Notes under the pieces: model-generated
What the model saw: only the letters and a program-made list of their open reading frames with translations
The model's database searches: none
What the model was told of the DNA's origin: nothing
Shown here: positions 34,665 through 43,730 of the stretch, piece after piece
Position numbering within the stretch: position 1 is the stretch's first letter
Layout of the letters: each line of letters starts with the position of its first letter
Made by a program: the position numbers and the translations under genes
Assembly: GCF_029961185.1 (NCBI RefSeq)
Contig: NZ_JASBQQ010000012.1
Location: forward strand, 1-64,000
Direction of reading: 5' to 3'
Length of the DNA stretch: 64,000 nt
Origin: Albidovulum aestuarii
GTDB taxonomy: Bacteria > Pseudomonadota > Alphaproteobacteria > Rhodobacterales > Rhodobacteraceae

Positions 34665-35759
34665 ATGAAAAAGATCCTTCTCGCATCCACCGCGATCGTC
34701 GGCTTCGCCGGCGCCGCGTCGGCTGCTGAAATCACCCTGTCGGGCTACGCAGAAGTCGGTATCGCCGGCGGCGAAGCCGTTGAAACCCAGTTCCACAACG
34801 ACTGGCAGGTCAACTTCAACTTCTCCGGCTCGACCGACAACGGCCTCGAGTTCGGTGGTAAAGTCCAGATCGAAGAAAGCAACAGCCCGTATTCGATCAA
34901 CGGTGGCCTCCGCATCGACGACGAAGCTTTCTGGGTTTCCGGCGCGTTCGGCAAGGTGACGCTGGGTGAAACCGACGGCGCCTTCGACTGGGCCCTCTCG
35001 GAAATCTACACCGGCACCGGCCTTCAGGACGATCACTCGACTCACGCTGGTGCGTACTGGTTCACCGGCCTCGATGGCGGCTACGACAACCAGATCGCGC
35101 GCTACGAGTACTCGTTCGGTGACTTCGCCGTCGCAGTCTCGGCCGAAATGGACGATGGCCGCACGTCGGGCTTCTCCACCAGCACCGTTACCGCCACCAC
35201 CAGCGGCGGTGCCACCTTCAACACGACCATCATCACCCCAACGTCTGGCTTCACCTCTGGCCGTGCGACCGGTGATACCACTTGGTCGATCGGTGGTAAG
35301 TGGTCGGGCAACATGTCTGGCGTCGATCTCGGCGTTGGCATCGGTTACCAGGACAACGGCACCAACTCCGTTTGGGGTCTGAGCGGTTCGGCCGGATTCT
35401 CCAACGGCTTCTCGGTTGCGCTCGGCTATGCTGACCTCGACGGGACCGGCGATGCCGTGACCGGCGACGGCGTCAACCCTGCGGTCGACAGCTGGTGGGG
35501 CATCGGCGTTGCTTACACGCCGGCAACCATGAGCGCGCTGACGATCGGCGTGAACTACGGTGTCTACGAAGCGGCGACCGCTGGTGACGACGATCCGTCG
35601 GGCTGGGGTATCGTTGCGAACTACGACCTCGGCGGCGGCGCTGTTGCCATGGCTTCGTATGGTGCCAGCAGCGGCTCCGACAGCACCGGTGCCGACTACG
35701 GCAGCGGCAACGGCAATGGCACCGAGACCTTCTCGATTGGCCTTGGCCTGTCGTTCTGA
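34665..35759 (+). CDS. Outer-membrane porin (Porin_4 / Rhodobacter porin type)
   Basis: A 364-residue trimeric-type porin. The signal peptide is residues 1-20 (MKKILLASTAIVGFAGAASA), followed by AEITLSGYAEVGIAGG. The eyelet and beta-strand pattern is acidic and glycine-rich, and the protein ends in phenylalanine (GLGLSF), the classical BamA recognition end. Codon use is strongly biased toward C/G-ending codons and it has a strong terminator, both signs of high expression. It is a single-gene unit. Confidence 0.93.
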   Translation: MKKILLASTAIVGFAGAASAAEITLSGYAEVGIAGGEAVETQFHNDWQVNFNFSGSTDNGLEFGGKVQIEESNSPYSINGGLRIDDEAFWVSGAFGKVTLGETDGAFDWALSEIYTGTGLQDDHSTHAGAYWFTGLDGGYDNQIARYEYSFGDFAVAVSAEMDDGRTSGFSTSTVTATTSGGATFNTTIITPTSGFTSGRATGDTTWSIGGKWSGNMSGVDLGVGIGYQDNGTNSVWGLSGSAGFSNGFSVALGYADLDGTGDAVTGDGVNPAVDSWWGIGVAYTPATMSALTIGVNYGVYEAATAGDDDPSGWGIVANYDLGGGAVAMASYGASSGSDSTGADYGSGNGNGTETFSIGLGLSF

Positions 35760-35782
35760 TCGAACGAACCAGAACTTCGGAG

Positions 35783-35808
35783 AGAGCGGGCCTTGCGCCC
35801 GCTCTTTT
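35783..35808 (+). terminator. Rho-independent terminator of the porin gene
   Basis: A nine-base-pair stem AGAGCGGGC / GCCCGCTCT with a five-base loop is followed at once by TTTT. It lies 24 bases after the porin stop. Confidence 0.9.
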
Positions 35809-35896
35809 CATTTTGACCAGCGTCCTAAACTCGACTTCCCCGTGAACCCGGGATAAGGTCCGCCGCATTGCGGAACAGCCCCAGGTGAGGTCGACA

Positions 35897-38059
35897 GTGC
35901 TGACAGCCGAAGAGATCCAAAAAACATATGCAACAGCGCTGAAGCACCAGAATGCCAAGAACTTTGATGAGGCACTGAAGATTTATGGCAGATTGCTGAA
36001 AAGCAATCCCAATATCGCGGAAGCTCACTACCAGATCGGACGCATTCTTTGTCAGACAGACGCAGCGCGCTCGGCATTGAAGCATCTTCGTAAAGCCACG
36101 GAGTTGCGACCGAAGGAGCAGGCCGTCTGGCATGCTCTGGCGACTGCCGTGGCGCTTGGGGGTGATCGCAAAACCGAAGAGGAGTTTCTGTCCGCACTCA
36201 AGACTGCCCCGGTTTCCACGGAGTTCCGAATTGGCCTGCAAGACCGCTTCGGTGCACGCCGCTCGAGTACGTCGCCGGCGATGGGCGGGGTTAAGCCATC
36301 CGATATCGATCGCATGGTCGCGGCCATGAACTCGGGTAAATATGCGGAGGCAGAAAGACTGGCGTCAACCGTAGCGCAAAAGTTCCCGAAATCCGCGATC
36401 GCCCGCAACATCCTCGGCGCAGCACAAATGTGTCAGCGCAAGATCCGTGAGGCAGAATCAAATTTCCGCACTGCGATAAACTTGGACCCGGGATATGCCG
36501 AAGCGCACGACAATCTCGGGCGCTTGTACATGGAATCCGAACGTTTTGAGGACGCTGCAGCATCATTCCGAACCGCGGTTGGGATTGCTCCCGGCATGTT
36601 CAATGCGCTGATCGCTCTCGCCAGTGCACAAACGCGGCTTGGACGCCCCGCGGCTGCATTACCTTTGTTGGAGCGGGCGATCGATATAAACCGGACGTCG
36701 CCGGATCCACACCGTGCTCTCGGCAACGCCCTTGTCCGATTGAACAAACATGATGAGGCCGTGAAAGCATTCGAGAAGGCGATCGAATTGTGGAACGGCA
36801 CGATTCCGGAAGATCTGATCGCATTGCTCGGAACGGCTCAGGCGCGAGCCGGAAAAGATGATGAGGCTCTTGCGAATTTTAACCTCGCGCTATCAAAAAA
36901 CCAGGACTCGCCAATTGCGGTCACGGGCAAAGCACAGCTTCTGCAAACACTCGGGCAATTCGACGAATCACGAGACTTGTTCATCCGTGCCTTCGATCTC
37001 GATCCCAATAACGGCGAAAACTATCGGCAGTTCTCTGCATCCTACAAGGCAAAGGCCGGCGACCCGTTCGTCGAAAGGATGAAAGCTAAGTACGACGATC
37101 CGCGACTTGCCGACATGGACCGCATGAACATTGGTTTCGCGATAGCCAAGTTGCTCGAGGACACGAAGGACTACACCCATGTCTTCAAATACCTGAACGA
37201 CGCAAACGCCTTAATGTGCAAGGTGTATCCCTACGATATTGCCAAGCGACTAAGGGATGTTGAACTGGTGAAAAAATCGTTTGACGACTTCGATTGGAAG
37301 TCAGTGAAACTTGACGGCACAACGGATTTCGCCCCTATCTTCGTAACCGGGATGCCGCGCTCCGGCACAACACTGATCGAACAGATCATCTCCAGCCACT
37401 CAACGGTCACGGGGGCAGGCGAGGTTGGCGAAGCCGCAAGAACCGCGCATAATCTGATTATTCGCCGGGGCAGGAACCGCCACATCAGCGAAGTACCTAA
37501 TGAGGATTTGGTCAAGCTCGGTTTTGATTTCGAAGCCTTAATCCGTGATCGGTTTCCTGACAGCGGTAGGATCACGGACAAGTCGATTCAAAGCTACATG
37601 AGCTTGGGTATATTGAAGCTCGCGATGCCGAATGCGAGATTTGTTGTTGTGCGGCGTGATCCACGCGACAATCTTCTGTCGATGTATAAGAACAAGTTCC
37701 CGGACAACACACACCTGTACGCCTATGACCAGCGCGATCTCGCGACCTATTACAGTACCTTCGTCGAAATGATCGACTTCTGGCGCGAGCGGGTGCCGGA
37801 TTGGTTCTATGAGGTTCAGTATGAGGAACTTGTCGCCAATCCTGAGGAAGAGACGCGCAAGCTGATCGCGGCCTGTGGGCTTGAATGGGAAGACGCCTGT
37901 CTCAACTTCCATGAAAACAAGCGCAAGATTGAAACCTTGTCGGTCTATCAGGCGCGTCAGCCGATCTCAAAGGCTTCCGTGGCGCTCTGGCAGCGCTATG
38001 AGAAGGATCTCAAGCCGATGCTCGACGCGTTGAAGGAAGGCGGGCATGTCCCTGGCTGA
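35897..38059 (+). CDS. TPR-repeat sulfotransferase fusion protein
   Basis: A protein of 720 residues from the GTG at 35897 (preceded by GAGG); a GTG at 35885 is an alternative. Residues ~1-390 are tetratricopeptide repeats (AEAHYQIGRIL, AEAHDNLGRLYMESERFEDAAASFRTAV, DPHRALGNALVRLNKHDEAVKAFEKAI). Residues ~470-715 are a Sulfotransfer_3 domain with the PAPS 5'-phosphosulfate loop TGMPRSGTTLIEQIISSH and the 3'-phosphate site VVRRDPRDNLLSMYKNKF. Such fusions are widespread in marine alphaproteobacteria and sulfate unknown proteins or glycans. It overlaps yggS by 14 bases. Confidence 0.88.
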   Translation: MLTAEEIQKTYATALKHQNAKNFDEALKIYGRLLKSNPNIAEAHYQIGRILCQTDAARSALKHLRKATELRPKEQAVWHALATAVALGGDRKTEEEFLSALKTAPVSTEFRIGLQDRFGARRSSTSPAMGGVKPSDIDRMVAAMNSGKYAEAERLASTVAQKFPKSAIARNILGAAQMCQRKIREAESNFRTAINLDPGYAEAHDNLGRLYMESERFEDAAASFRTAVGIAPGMFNALIALASAQTRLGRPAAALPLLERAIDINRTSPDPHRALGNALVRLNKHDEAVKAFEKAIELWNGTIPEDLIALLGTAQARAGKDDEALANFNLALSKNQDSPIAVTGKAQLLQTLGQFDESRDLFIRAFDLDPNNGENYRQFSASYKAKAGDPFVERMKAKYDDPRLADMDRMNIGFAIAKLLEDTKDYTHVFKYLNDANALMCKVYPYDIAKRLRDVELVKKSFDDFDWKSVKLDGTTDFAPIFVTGMPRSGTTLIEQIISSHSTVTGAGEVGEAARTAHNLIIRRGRNRHISEVPNEDLVKLGFDFEALIRDRFPDSGRITDKSIQSYMSLGILKLAMPNARFVVVRRDPRDNLLSMYKNKFPDNTHLYAYDQRDLATYYSTFVEMIDFWRERVPDWFYEVQYEELVANPEEETRKLIAACGLEWEDACLNFHENKRKIETLSVYQARQPISKASVALWQRYEKDLKPMLDALKEGGHVPG

Positions 38060-38699
38060 TATCGTCGGGCGGCTGAACGCTGCCGAACGTGCGGCGGGGC
38101 GGGCGGAAGGCTCCGTCACGCTTATCGCTGTGTCCAAGGTGCAGCCGCTTGAGCGGGTTGAGGCGGTTCTGGAGGCCGGGCACCGGGTCTTTGGCGAGAA
38201 CTACGTGCAGGAGGCGGCGGGCAAGTGGCCGACATTGAAGGAGCGTTTCGCCGGAGTGTCGGTTCACATGATCGGGCCCTTGCAGACCAACAAGGCAAAA
38301 GCCGCCGTCGAACTGTTCGACGCGATCCACACGCTGGACAGACCGTCGCTGGCCCAGAAACTCGCACGTCTTGCGGACGCCCGCGGCACCTGTCCTGAGC
38401 TTTTCATTCAGGTCAATACCGGGTCCGAGCCGCAGAAGGCCGGCGTCTTGCCCGGTGATGTGGACGGGTTCATCGTCGATTGCCGTGGCCTTGGCCTGCC
38501 GCTCTCGGGTCTGATGTGCATTCCGCCGGAAGACGCCGACAGCACGCCCCATTTCGCGATGCTGGCCGACATGGCCGAACGGAACGGTCTTGCCGGCCTG
38601 TCCATGGGGATGAGCGCCGATTTCGAGGCGGCCGTTGCGGCGGGCGCCACACATGTACGCGTCGGATCGGCCATATTCGGTGCCCGCGACTATCACTGA
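38046..38699 (+). CDS. yggS: Pyridoxal-phosphate homeostasis protein YggS/PLPBP
   Basis: A 217-residue PLP-binding protein that buffers cytosolic pyridoxal phosphate. The PLP lysine is K31 in LIAVSKVQP, and FGENYVQEAAGKW, HMIGPLQTNKAK, ELFIQVNTGSEPQKAG and GLSMGMSADFEAAVAAGATHVRVGSAIFG are all family-defining. The first 14 bases lie inside the sulfotransferase gene, so translation is coupled. Confidence 0.95.
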   Translation: MSLADIVGRLNAAERAAGRAEGSVTLIAVSKVQPLERVEAVLEAGHRVFGENYVQEAAGKWPTLKERFAGVSVHMIGPLQTNKAKAAVELFDAIHTLDRPSLAQKLARLADARGTCPELFIQVNTGSEPQKAGVLPGDVDGFIVDCRGLGLPLSGLMCIPPEDADSTPHFAMLADMAERNGLAGLSMGMSADFEAAVAAGATHVRVGSAIFGARDYH

Positions 38700-38717
38700 C
38701 CACGACGGCGTCGCCAG

Positions 38718-39377
38718 TCAGGCGTCGTGTTGTTGGTCCAACCCATATCCACCGAACTTGGCAAGGACGTCCGCGATCTGGCTGTCACTGAGAAGCGGCG
38801 GCTCGGTGCCGGTTGCAAGGCAGGCATGATACTGCCGCGCCAGCGTCTCGACCTCGACCATGCGCCACATGGCTGTGGCCAGCGACGAGCCGACAACGAT
38901 CACACCGTGATGCTGCAAAAGGCAGGCCGTGCGATCCTCAAGCGCGGTCAGCGCATGGGCCGAGAGTTCCGCCGAACCGAAGAGAGCGTAGGGCGCGCAG
39001 CGGATGTCCGAACCGCCGCATACTGCGACCATGTAGTGCAGCGGAGGGATCTTTTTCCCAAGGATCGCGAGCGTCGTGCAATAGGTTGGATGGGCGTGGA
39101 CAACGGCATTCACATCGGGACGGTTGGCCAGAATATCGCGATGAAAGCGCCACTCGCTTGACGGGCGGTTCCGGCCCTGCGGCGTACCGTCCGGGGCGAG
39201 AAAGACGATATCCTCAGGTTCAAGCCTGTCATAGGGCATGCTTGTGGGCGTGATCAGAAGACCGTCGCCATGTCTGACCGAGATATTGCCGGACGTACCC
39301 TGATTGATCCCGGTGTGGTTCATCTCCAGGCAGCTTGATATGATGGTCGCGCGCTTTTGATATTCCTCGCTGTCCAT
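38718..39377 (-). CDS. Class II aldolase/adducin family protein (FucA-like)
   Basis: A 219-residue zinc aldolase of the L-fuculose-phosphate aldolase group from the ATG at 39377, preceded by AAGAGGTG; the upstream frame is not conserved. Visible motifs are GTSGNISVR (phosphate loop), PSSEWRFHRD (catalytic glutamate), VHAHPTYCTTLA and LLQHHGVIVVG (zinc histidines). It would cleave a sugar or threonate-type phosphate. It converges with yggS. Confidence 0.9.
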   Translation of the reverse strand: MDSEEYQKRATIISSCLEMNHTGINQGTSGNISVRHGDGLLITPTSMPYDRLEPEDIVFLAPDGTPQGRNRPSSEWRFHRDILANRPDVNAVVHAHPTYCTTLAILGKKIPPLHYMVAVCGGSDIRCAPYALFGSAELSAHALTALEDRTACLLQHHGVIVVGSSLATAMWRMVEVETLARQYHACLATGTEPPLLSDSQIADVLAKFGGYGLDQQHDA

Positions 39378-39537
39378 CGTCACCTCTTGGTTCCTGACCA
39401 TAGCACCTTCACCCGGACGGTAAGCCGGGTACGTTCCGATTGATATCCCACAATAGGGACAGTTTCGCTCATTGTTGCGTGTGGTGGTGGGGTGGTCCTG
39501 ATAGCATGGTGCCGAGGCAGTCGAGGACAAGCAGCGT

Positions 39538-40911
39538 ATGCAGCGCGACGGGACAATCACAAGCGGCATGTGGTTCGGAATTTTCTGTGCCTATTTCGCG
39601 GTTCAGGCCGTCTTGCGTATCTCGGTTCTGGGCCCATCGCTGGAGCTGGACGAAGCCGAGGCGTTTTGGTTTTCCCGGGATCTTGCGTCGGGCTATGGCG
39701 CTCAACCGCCTCTCTACTTCTGGCTTCAGTGGATCACCTTTGAAATTTTGGGTCCTTCGGTCGTTGGTCTGACGGTTCTGAAAAACCTCATTCTGGCTGC
39801 GACCTCGATGGCGGTTTTCGCGGTGTTTCGCCCCTTCGGCCCCCCCGCCATCGCCGGGGCGGCGGCCCTGTCACTCGGGCTGTTACCCGAAATTTCGTGG
39901 GAGGCGCAGCGCGCCCTGACGCATTCGGCGCTGGTGCTTCTCATGTCCGCTTTGACGCTGATCGCCGTCCGGCGCGTAATGAAGGACGGTCGTTGGGCGA
40001 GTTACGTTCTGCTCGGCCTGACGCTCGGGTTCGGCATGTTGTCCAAGCACAATTACCATCTTCTGTGGATCGCAATCCTTCTGGCGGTTGTAACCGATCG
40101 CGAGTTTCGGGCGGCGATGAACTGGCCGCGCCTTTTACTATCCGCCGCGATCGCGGTCCTGATTGTACTTCCCTATATTTACTGGGTGATTGGTCATCCG
40201 GAGCGCGCCACGGGGAGCGTGCAGAAGCTCGGCTTGACCGATCTTGGGTTTTTCAGCGCGCGCCTGCAGGGGATCGCGGATCTGGCTGGCATGCTCGTTG
40301 GGTTTTTCGCACTGGCCATCCTCTGGCTGGCGCCCGCCGTCATCCTGAAGCGCAAACAAATACGCTTGGGGCATTCCGACCATGCCCGATATCTCAGCCG
40401 CGTAGTCGTCAGTGGCTTTATCGTCGTGCTGCTGTTGGTCGTTGTAGGTGGCGTCACGAATATCCGGGGCCGCTGGATCATGCCGCTCCTGTGGCCGTCG
40501 GTTCCGCTGGTTATTGTCTCCCTCTGGCCGTTGCTCTCGACGCGTGGTCGACAATACCTGACCTTTAGTTTCGCCGTGTTGTGGTTGGCAGTGATGGCCG
40601 CCCTGACAATGGTGACAAGTTATCGCGACGCTGAGTTCAGAACGGCCTATGCCCAGCTCCCCGAAGATCTGCCGATCATCTGCGCGCAAACCTGGGTGCT
40701 CGGCAATCTCGCTGTGATCGCGCCGGATCGGCCCGTTTACATGGTCTCGGATGATGGCATTCCGACCGGAAAGGTCATTCTAATCGCGCCGGTGGGTGGC
40801 ATGGATCAGTTTGCCCGCGATCTCGGCCACGCATCGGGCGTTACCGTGGCGCCGCTGGACCTCGGCCCCGCCAATCTGCGTCGCGCTTTCGAATACGCGG
40901 TCGTGGATTAG
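39538..40911 (+). CDS. Membrane glycosyltransferase, GT39/ArnT-like
   Basis: A 457-residue polytopic protein with about ten hydrophobic segments. The N-terminal LELDEAEAFWFSRDLASGYGAQPPLYFWLQ is the acidic-pair plus PPLYFW pattern of the PMT_2/ArnT family, which transfers sugars from polyprenyl-phosphate on the outer face of the inner membrane. SKHNYHLLW and YIYWVIGHPERATGS also fit. It stands alone between the aldolase and the IalB-like gene, so its acceptor (lipid A or a protein) is unknown. Confidence 0.85.
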   Translation: MQRDGTITSGMWFGIFCAYFAVQAVLRISVLGPSLELDEAEAFWFSRDLASGYGAQPPLYFWLQWITFEILGPSVVGLTVLKNLILAATSMAVFAVFRPFGPPAIAGAAALSLGLLPEISWEAQRALTHSALVLLMSALTLIAVRRVMKDGRWASYVLLGLTLGFGMLSKHNYHLLWIAILLAVVTDREFRAAMNWPRLLLSAAIAVLIVLPYIYWVIGHPERATGSVQKLGLTDLGFFSARLQGIADLAGMLVGFFALAILWLAPAVILKRKQIRLGHSDHARYLSRVVVSGFIVVLLLVVVGGVTNIRGRWIMPLLWPSVPLVIVSLWPLLSTRGRQYLTFSFAVLWLAVMAALTMVTSYRDAEFRTAYAQLPEDLPIICAQTWVLGNLAVIAPDRPVYMVSDDGIPTGKVILIAPVGGMDQFARDLGHASGVTVAPLDLGPANLRRAFEYAVVD

Positions 40912-40953
40912 ATTCCCAGAGGCGGTTTCCCGGTTGATTAACTGGTGACGCGC

Positions 40954-41487
40954 TCAGCCCGCGCAGCGTTTCTCGGCCTGATCCAGCGCCGAGCTGACAC
41001 CGATGAGGGAGAACGTGTCCTGCGTCTGCGTACCGCGCGACGAACGGGCGGTAAGGACAGCCGATGCGCCAGCCTTCAGCGCGGCTACGATCTTGGCGTC
41101 CTCGTCTGGCGAGCCCGACCATGCCCATTCCGGGCTGTCGGTAAAGGTCGAGAGTTCGAACTTTGTGCCGCCGATATCGACAGAAACTGTTGAGCCCTCG
41201 GCAAACGGATACCCGCCGGTGAAGGAAAGCTCGACCGGATTTCCGGGACGATATGTCACGAAGAGCAGGATATCGCCGCGGCGCACCGAAACCGGGCTGC
41301 CGTCCTTCGTGTTGAGCGTTTCGGTCGGTGCCGAAACCGCCCAGCATTCTTTGGGATTCTCGTCGACGAAGACGCTCCATGCGGTTTCCGCCGCAACGCG
41401 GTTGGCGGAAACCTGGGCCTGCGCGGCAGGTGCCAGTGCCAGTGTTAAAAGAACCGCGCCCGTGGCGCGCAGCATCGGTGAATTCAT
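40954..41487 (-). CDS. Secreted IalB-like (invasion-associated locus B family) protein
   Basis: A 177-residue exported protein from the ATG at 41487, with a signal peptide (AVLLTLALAPAAQA) and a mature domain of the IalB type: VFVDENPKECWAVSAPTET, GDILLFVTYRPGNPVELSFTGGYPFAEGSTVSVDIG and a C-terminal cysteine (EKRCAG) likely paired with the first one. The family is common in non-pathogenic Rhodobacterales, where its job is unknown. It converges with the GT39-like gene. Confidence 0.8.
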   Translation of the reverse strand: MNSPMLRATGAVLLTLALAPAAQAQVSANRVAAETAWSVFVDENPKECWAVSAPTETLNTKDGSPVSVRRGDILLFVTYRPGNPVELSFTGGYPFAEGSTVSVDIGGTKFELSTFTDSPEWAWSGSPDEDAKIVAALKAGASAVLTARSSRGTQTQDTFSLIGVSSALDQAEKRCAG

Positions 41488-41647
41488 CTCCGCAGCCTCC
41501 TGCTGGTGCCTCTCACGGGGTCCGCCGTTCTGCCTTCGCGGCGTTTTCCAATGGCAGGGCATCCGTCAACTCGATATGGACGTCTTAGCCCAAATACAAA
41601 GGGCTGGGAAAGCCCCGGTGGCATAAAATCGCGCAAGGGTGAGGAAG

Positions 41648-42643
41648 ATGGCTGCGGTTCCGATGGTCGAGCTTTGGCGCGGCGGTATTCTGGAAAGCAT
41701 GCATTCCGGGCATGCCGTGATCTGCGATGACAAAGGTGGGATCGTCGAGGCGTGGGGAGACCCTGAAGCCGTCATCTTTCCGCGGTCTTCCTGCAAGATG
41801 GTCCAGGCTCTGCCGTTGATCGAAAGCGGCGCGGCAGCGGCATATGGCTTGAGTGACGCCCAACTCGCGCTTGCCTGCGCCAGCCACAATGGCGCGGCGA
41901 TTCATACCGGTCCGGTGGCGCGTTGGCTGGCCGATCTTGGGCTGGGCGAAGCCGACCTGCGCTGCGGGCCGCAGATGCCCGATGACGGCGATGCACGCAA
42001 GAAACTGATCTGCACCGACAAAAAACCCTGCCAGCTGCATAACAACTGTTCGGGGAAACACACGGGCTTTCTGACACTGAACAAGCACCTGAAGGGTGGT
42101 CCCGAATATATCGACCCGGATCATCCGGTGCAGCGCACTGTGCGTGCGGCATTCGAGGAGGTCACGGATCTGCTGTCACCCGGCTTCGGCATCGATGGCT
42201 GTTCCGCACCGAATTTTGCGACGACGATGCACGGGCTCGCCCGCGCGATGGCGTTCTTCGCCACAGCTTATAGCCGGAATGGCCTGCGGGACCGGGCGGC
42301 CACGCGGCTCGTTGGCGCGATGCAGGCCTATCCCGAACTGGTCGCAGGTGAGCGGCGCGCCTGCACCAATCTGATGCGGGCGATGGGGGGACGTGTTGCG
42401 GTAAAGACCGGGGCCGAGGCGATGTTTACCGCAATCCTTCCCGACCAAAAGCGCGGCATCGCGGTTAAGATCATGGATGGCGCCGACCGCGCATCTGAGG
42501 CCGCGATCACCGCTTTGCTGATCCGTGCCGGTGCGCTCGACCGCAACCATCCGATCGTCGACCGCTATCTGACTGGCCCAATTCTCAATCGTCGAAGGAT
42601 TGCCGCCGCCGAGATAAGGCTCGCCCCCGAATTCACGGGCTGA
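41648..42643 (+). CDS. L-asparaginase, Rhizobium etli AnsA type
   Basis: A 331-residue asparaginase of the Asparaginase_II family, which is unrelated to the E. coli enzymes and releases ammonia from asparagine. Conserved catalytic blocks are FPRSSCKMVQALPL (Ser-Lys), NNCSGKHTGFL and GIDGCSAPNFATTMHGLARAMA. I prefer the ATG at 41648, which follows GTGAGGA; the GTG three codons upstream is the alternative. It is a single-gene unit. Confidence 0.92.
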   Translation: MAAVPMVELWRGGILESMHSGHAVICDDKGGIVEAWGDPEAVIFPRSSCKMVQALPLIESGAAAAYGLSDAQLALACASHNGAAIHTGPVARWLADLGLGEADLRCGPQMPDDGDARKKLICTDKKPCQLHNNCSGKHTGFLTLNKHLKGGPEYIDPDHPVQRTVRAAFEEVTDLLSPGFGIDGCSAPNFATTMHGLARAMAFFATAYSRNGLRDRAATRLVGAMQAYPELVAGERRACTNLMRAMGGRVAVKTGAEAMFTAILPDQKRGIAVKIMDGADRASEAAITALLIRAGALDRNHPIVDRYLTGPILNRRRIAAAEIRLAPEFTG

Positions 42644-42704
42644 GACTGGCAGTGCAGCATAACGTGCCTCGGGGATCTGACCCGCCTGTGCGCACTCGTT
42701 CAGA

Positions 42705-43577
42705 TCAGGCGAGATCGTTGACCGCGTAACCCTGAATATAGAGAAGGGCGGTCAGGTCGCCGTGATTGATGCGGATATCGCATTGTGCCGCGACGGATGG
42801 TTTGGCGTGCAGCGCCACCCCGGCCCCGGCAAGCGATAGCATGCCAAGATCGTTGGCGCCGTCCCCAACCGCCATCACTGCGTCGTGGGTGATGCCCAGC
42901 CGAGCGGAGATTTCCTTCAGCGCCGCAACTTTGGCCTCTCGGCCCACAATGGGGCGTCCGACGTCCCCGGTCAGGCGGCCACCTTCGGTCAGAAGCGTAT
43001 TGGCTCGGTTTTCGTCAAAACCGAGATGGGCTGCGACGGCAGAGGTAAACGCCGTGAACCCGCCCGAGACCAAAGCCGCATAACCGCCATTGGCCTTCAT
43101 CGTCCCGATCAGCTCGCGCCCACCCGGCGTATAGGTGATCCGCTCGGCCAGAACCTGCCCGATGACGTCTTCGGGCAGACCCTTGAGAAGTCCGACACGT
43201 TCCAAAAGCGCACCTTCAAAGTCCAGTTCGCCATTCATCGCCCGTGCGGTAATATCGGCGACCCGGGCGCCGACGCCGGCCATATCGGCCAGTTCGTCGA
43301 TGCATTCCTGCCCGATCATGGTCGAATCCATATCTGCCAGCAGCATATGCTTCCGCCGCCCCTCGGCCTGCTGCAACACCAGATCGACACCGATCCCCTG
43401 CAAGCCCTGCCATACCTCCCAGCGGTTCGCGGGGACCTCTGCCACGGCGAACTCCGCCGCGATGCCGGGATTGAGCCAGACCGCCCCACCCCCGCCCCAG
43501 GCGTCGCGCAGCGACTCGACTGTTGTACGGTCAAGATCGGCCCGTTCGGGGTTGGCCAATAGGGTGGCGATGTACAT
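42705..43577 (-). CDS. serB: Phosphoserine phosphatase
   Basis: A 290-residue HAD-family phosphatase for the last step of serine synthesis. The nucleophile block DMDSTMIGQE is at residues 82-91, with motif II in LVSGGFTAFTS and motif III/IV in REAKVAALKE and VGDGANDLGML. An N-terminal ~75-residue domain precedes it, as in E. coli SerB. It is divergent from serC-serA, so all three serine genes lie together. Confidence 0.95.
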   Translation of the reverse strand: MYIATLLANPERADLDRTTVESLRDAWGGGGAVWLNPGIAAEFAVAEVPANRWEVWQGLQGIGVDLVLQQAEGRRKHMLLADMDSTMIGQECIDELADMAGVGARVADITARAMNGELDFEGALLERVGLLKGLPEDVIGQVLAERITYTPGGRELIGTMKANGGYAALVSGGFTAFTSAVAAHLGFDENRANTLLTEGGRLTGDVGRPIVGREAKVAALKEISARLGITHDAVMAVGDGANDLGMLSLAGAGVALHAKPSVAAQCDIRINHGDLTALLYIQGYAVNDLA

Positions 43578-43663
43578 GGCAGGTTTCCGATAGTGGACTG
43601 TTGGCGTCGGTTTTAGTCACTCAAGCGCCGCACTAGACCACTTTTCCCGCTTGTGCCAGCCCT

Positions 43664-43730
43664 CGCGCCGCTCTATCGCTGGCGGCGGGACACCCCTCCC
43701 CAACGAGGGGCGCTTATCTGGAAGGATAGC
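43664..43730 (+). promoter_or_regulatory. serC-type leader RNA (two hairpins ending at the start codon)
   Basis: Directly before serC the transcript can form a stem CGCCGC/GCGGCG (43666-43687), a six-pair stem CCCCTC/GAGGGG (43693-43710) and a short stem TTATC/GGATA that includes the ribosome site GGAAGGAT. This matches my recollection of the alphaproteobacterial serC motif described upstream of serC, whose last hairpin covers the ribosome site. Its ligand or signal is not known. The assignment rests on pattern and position only. Confidence 0.55.
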
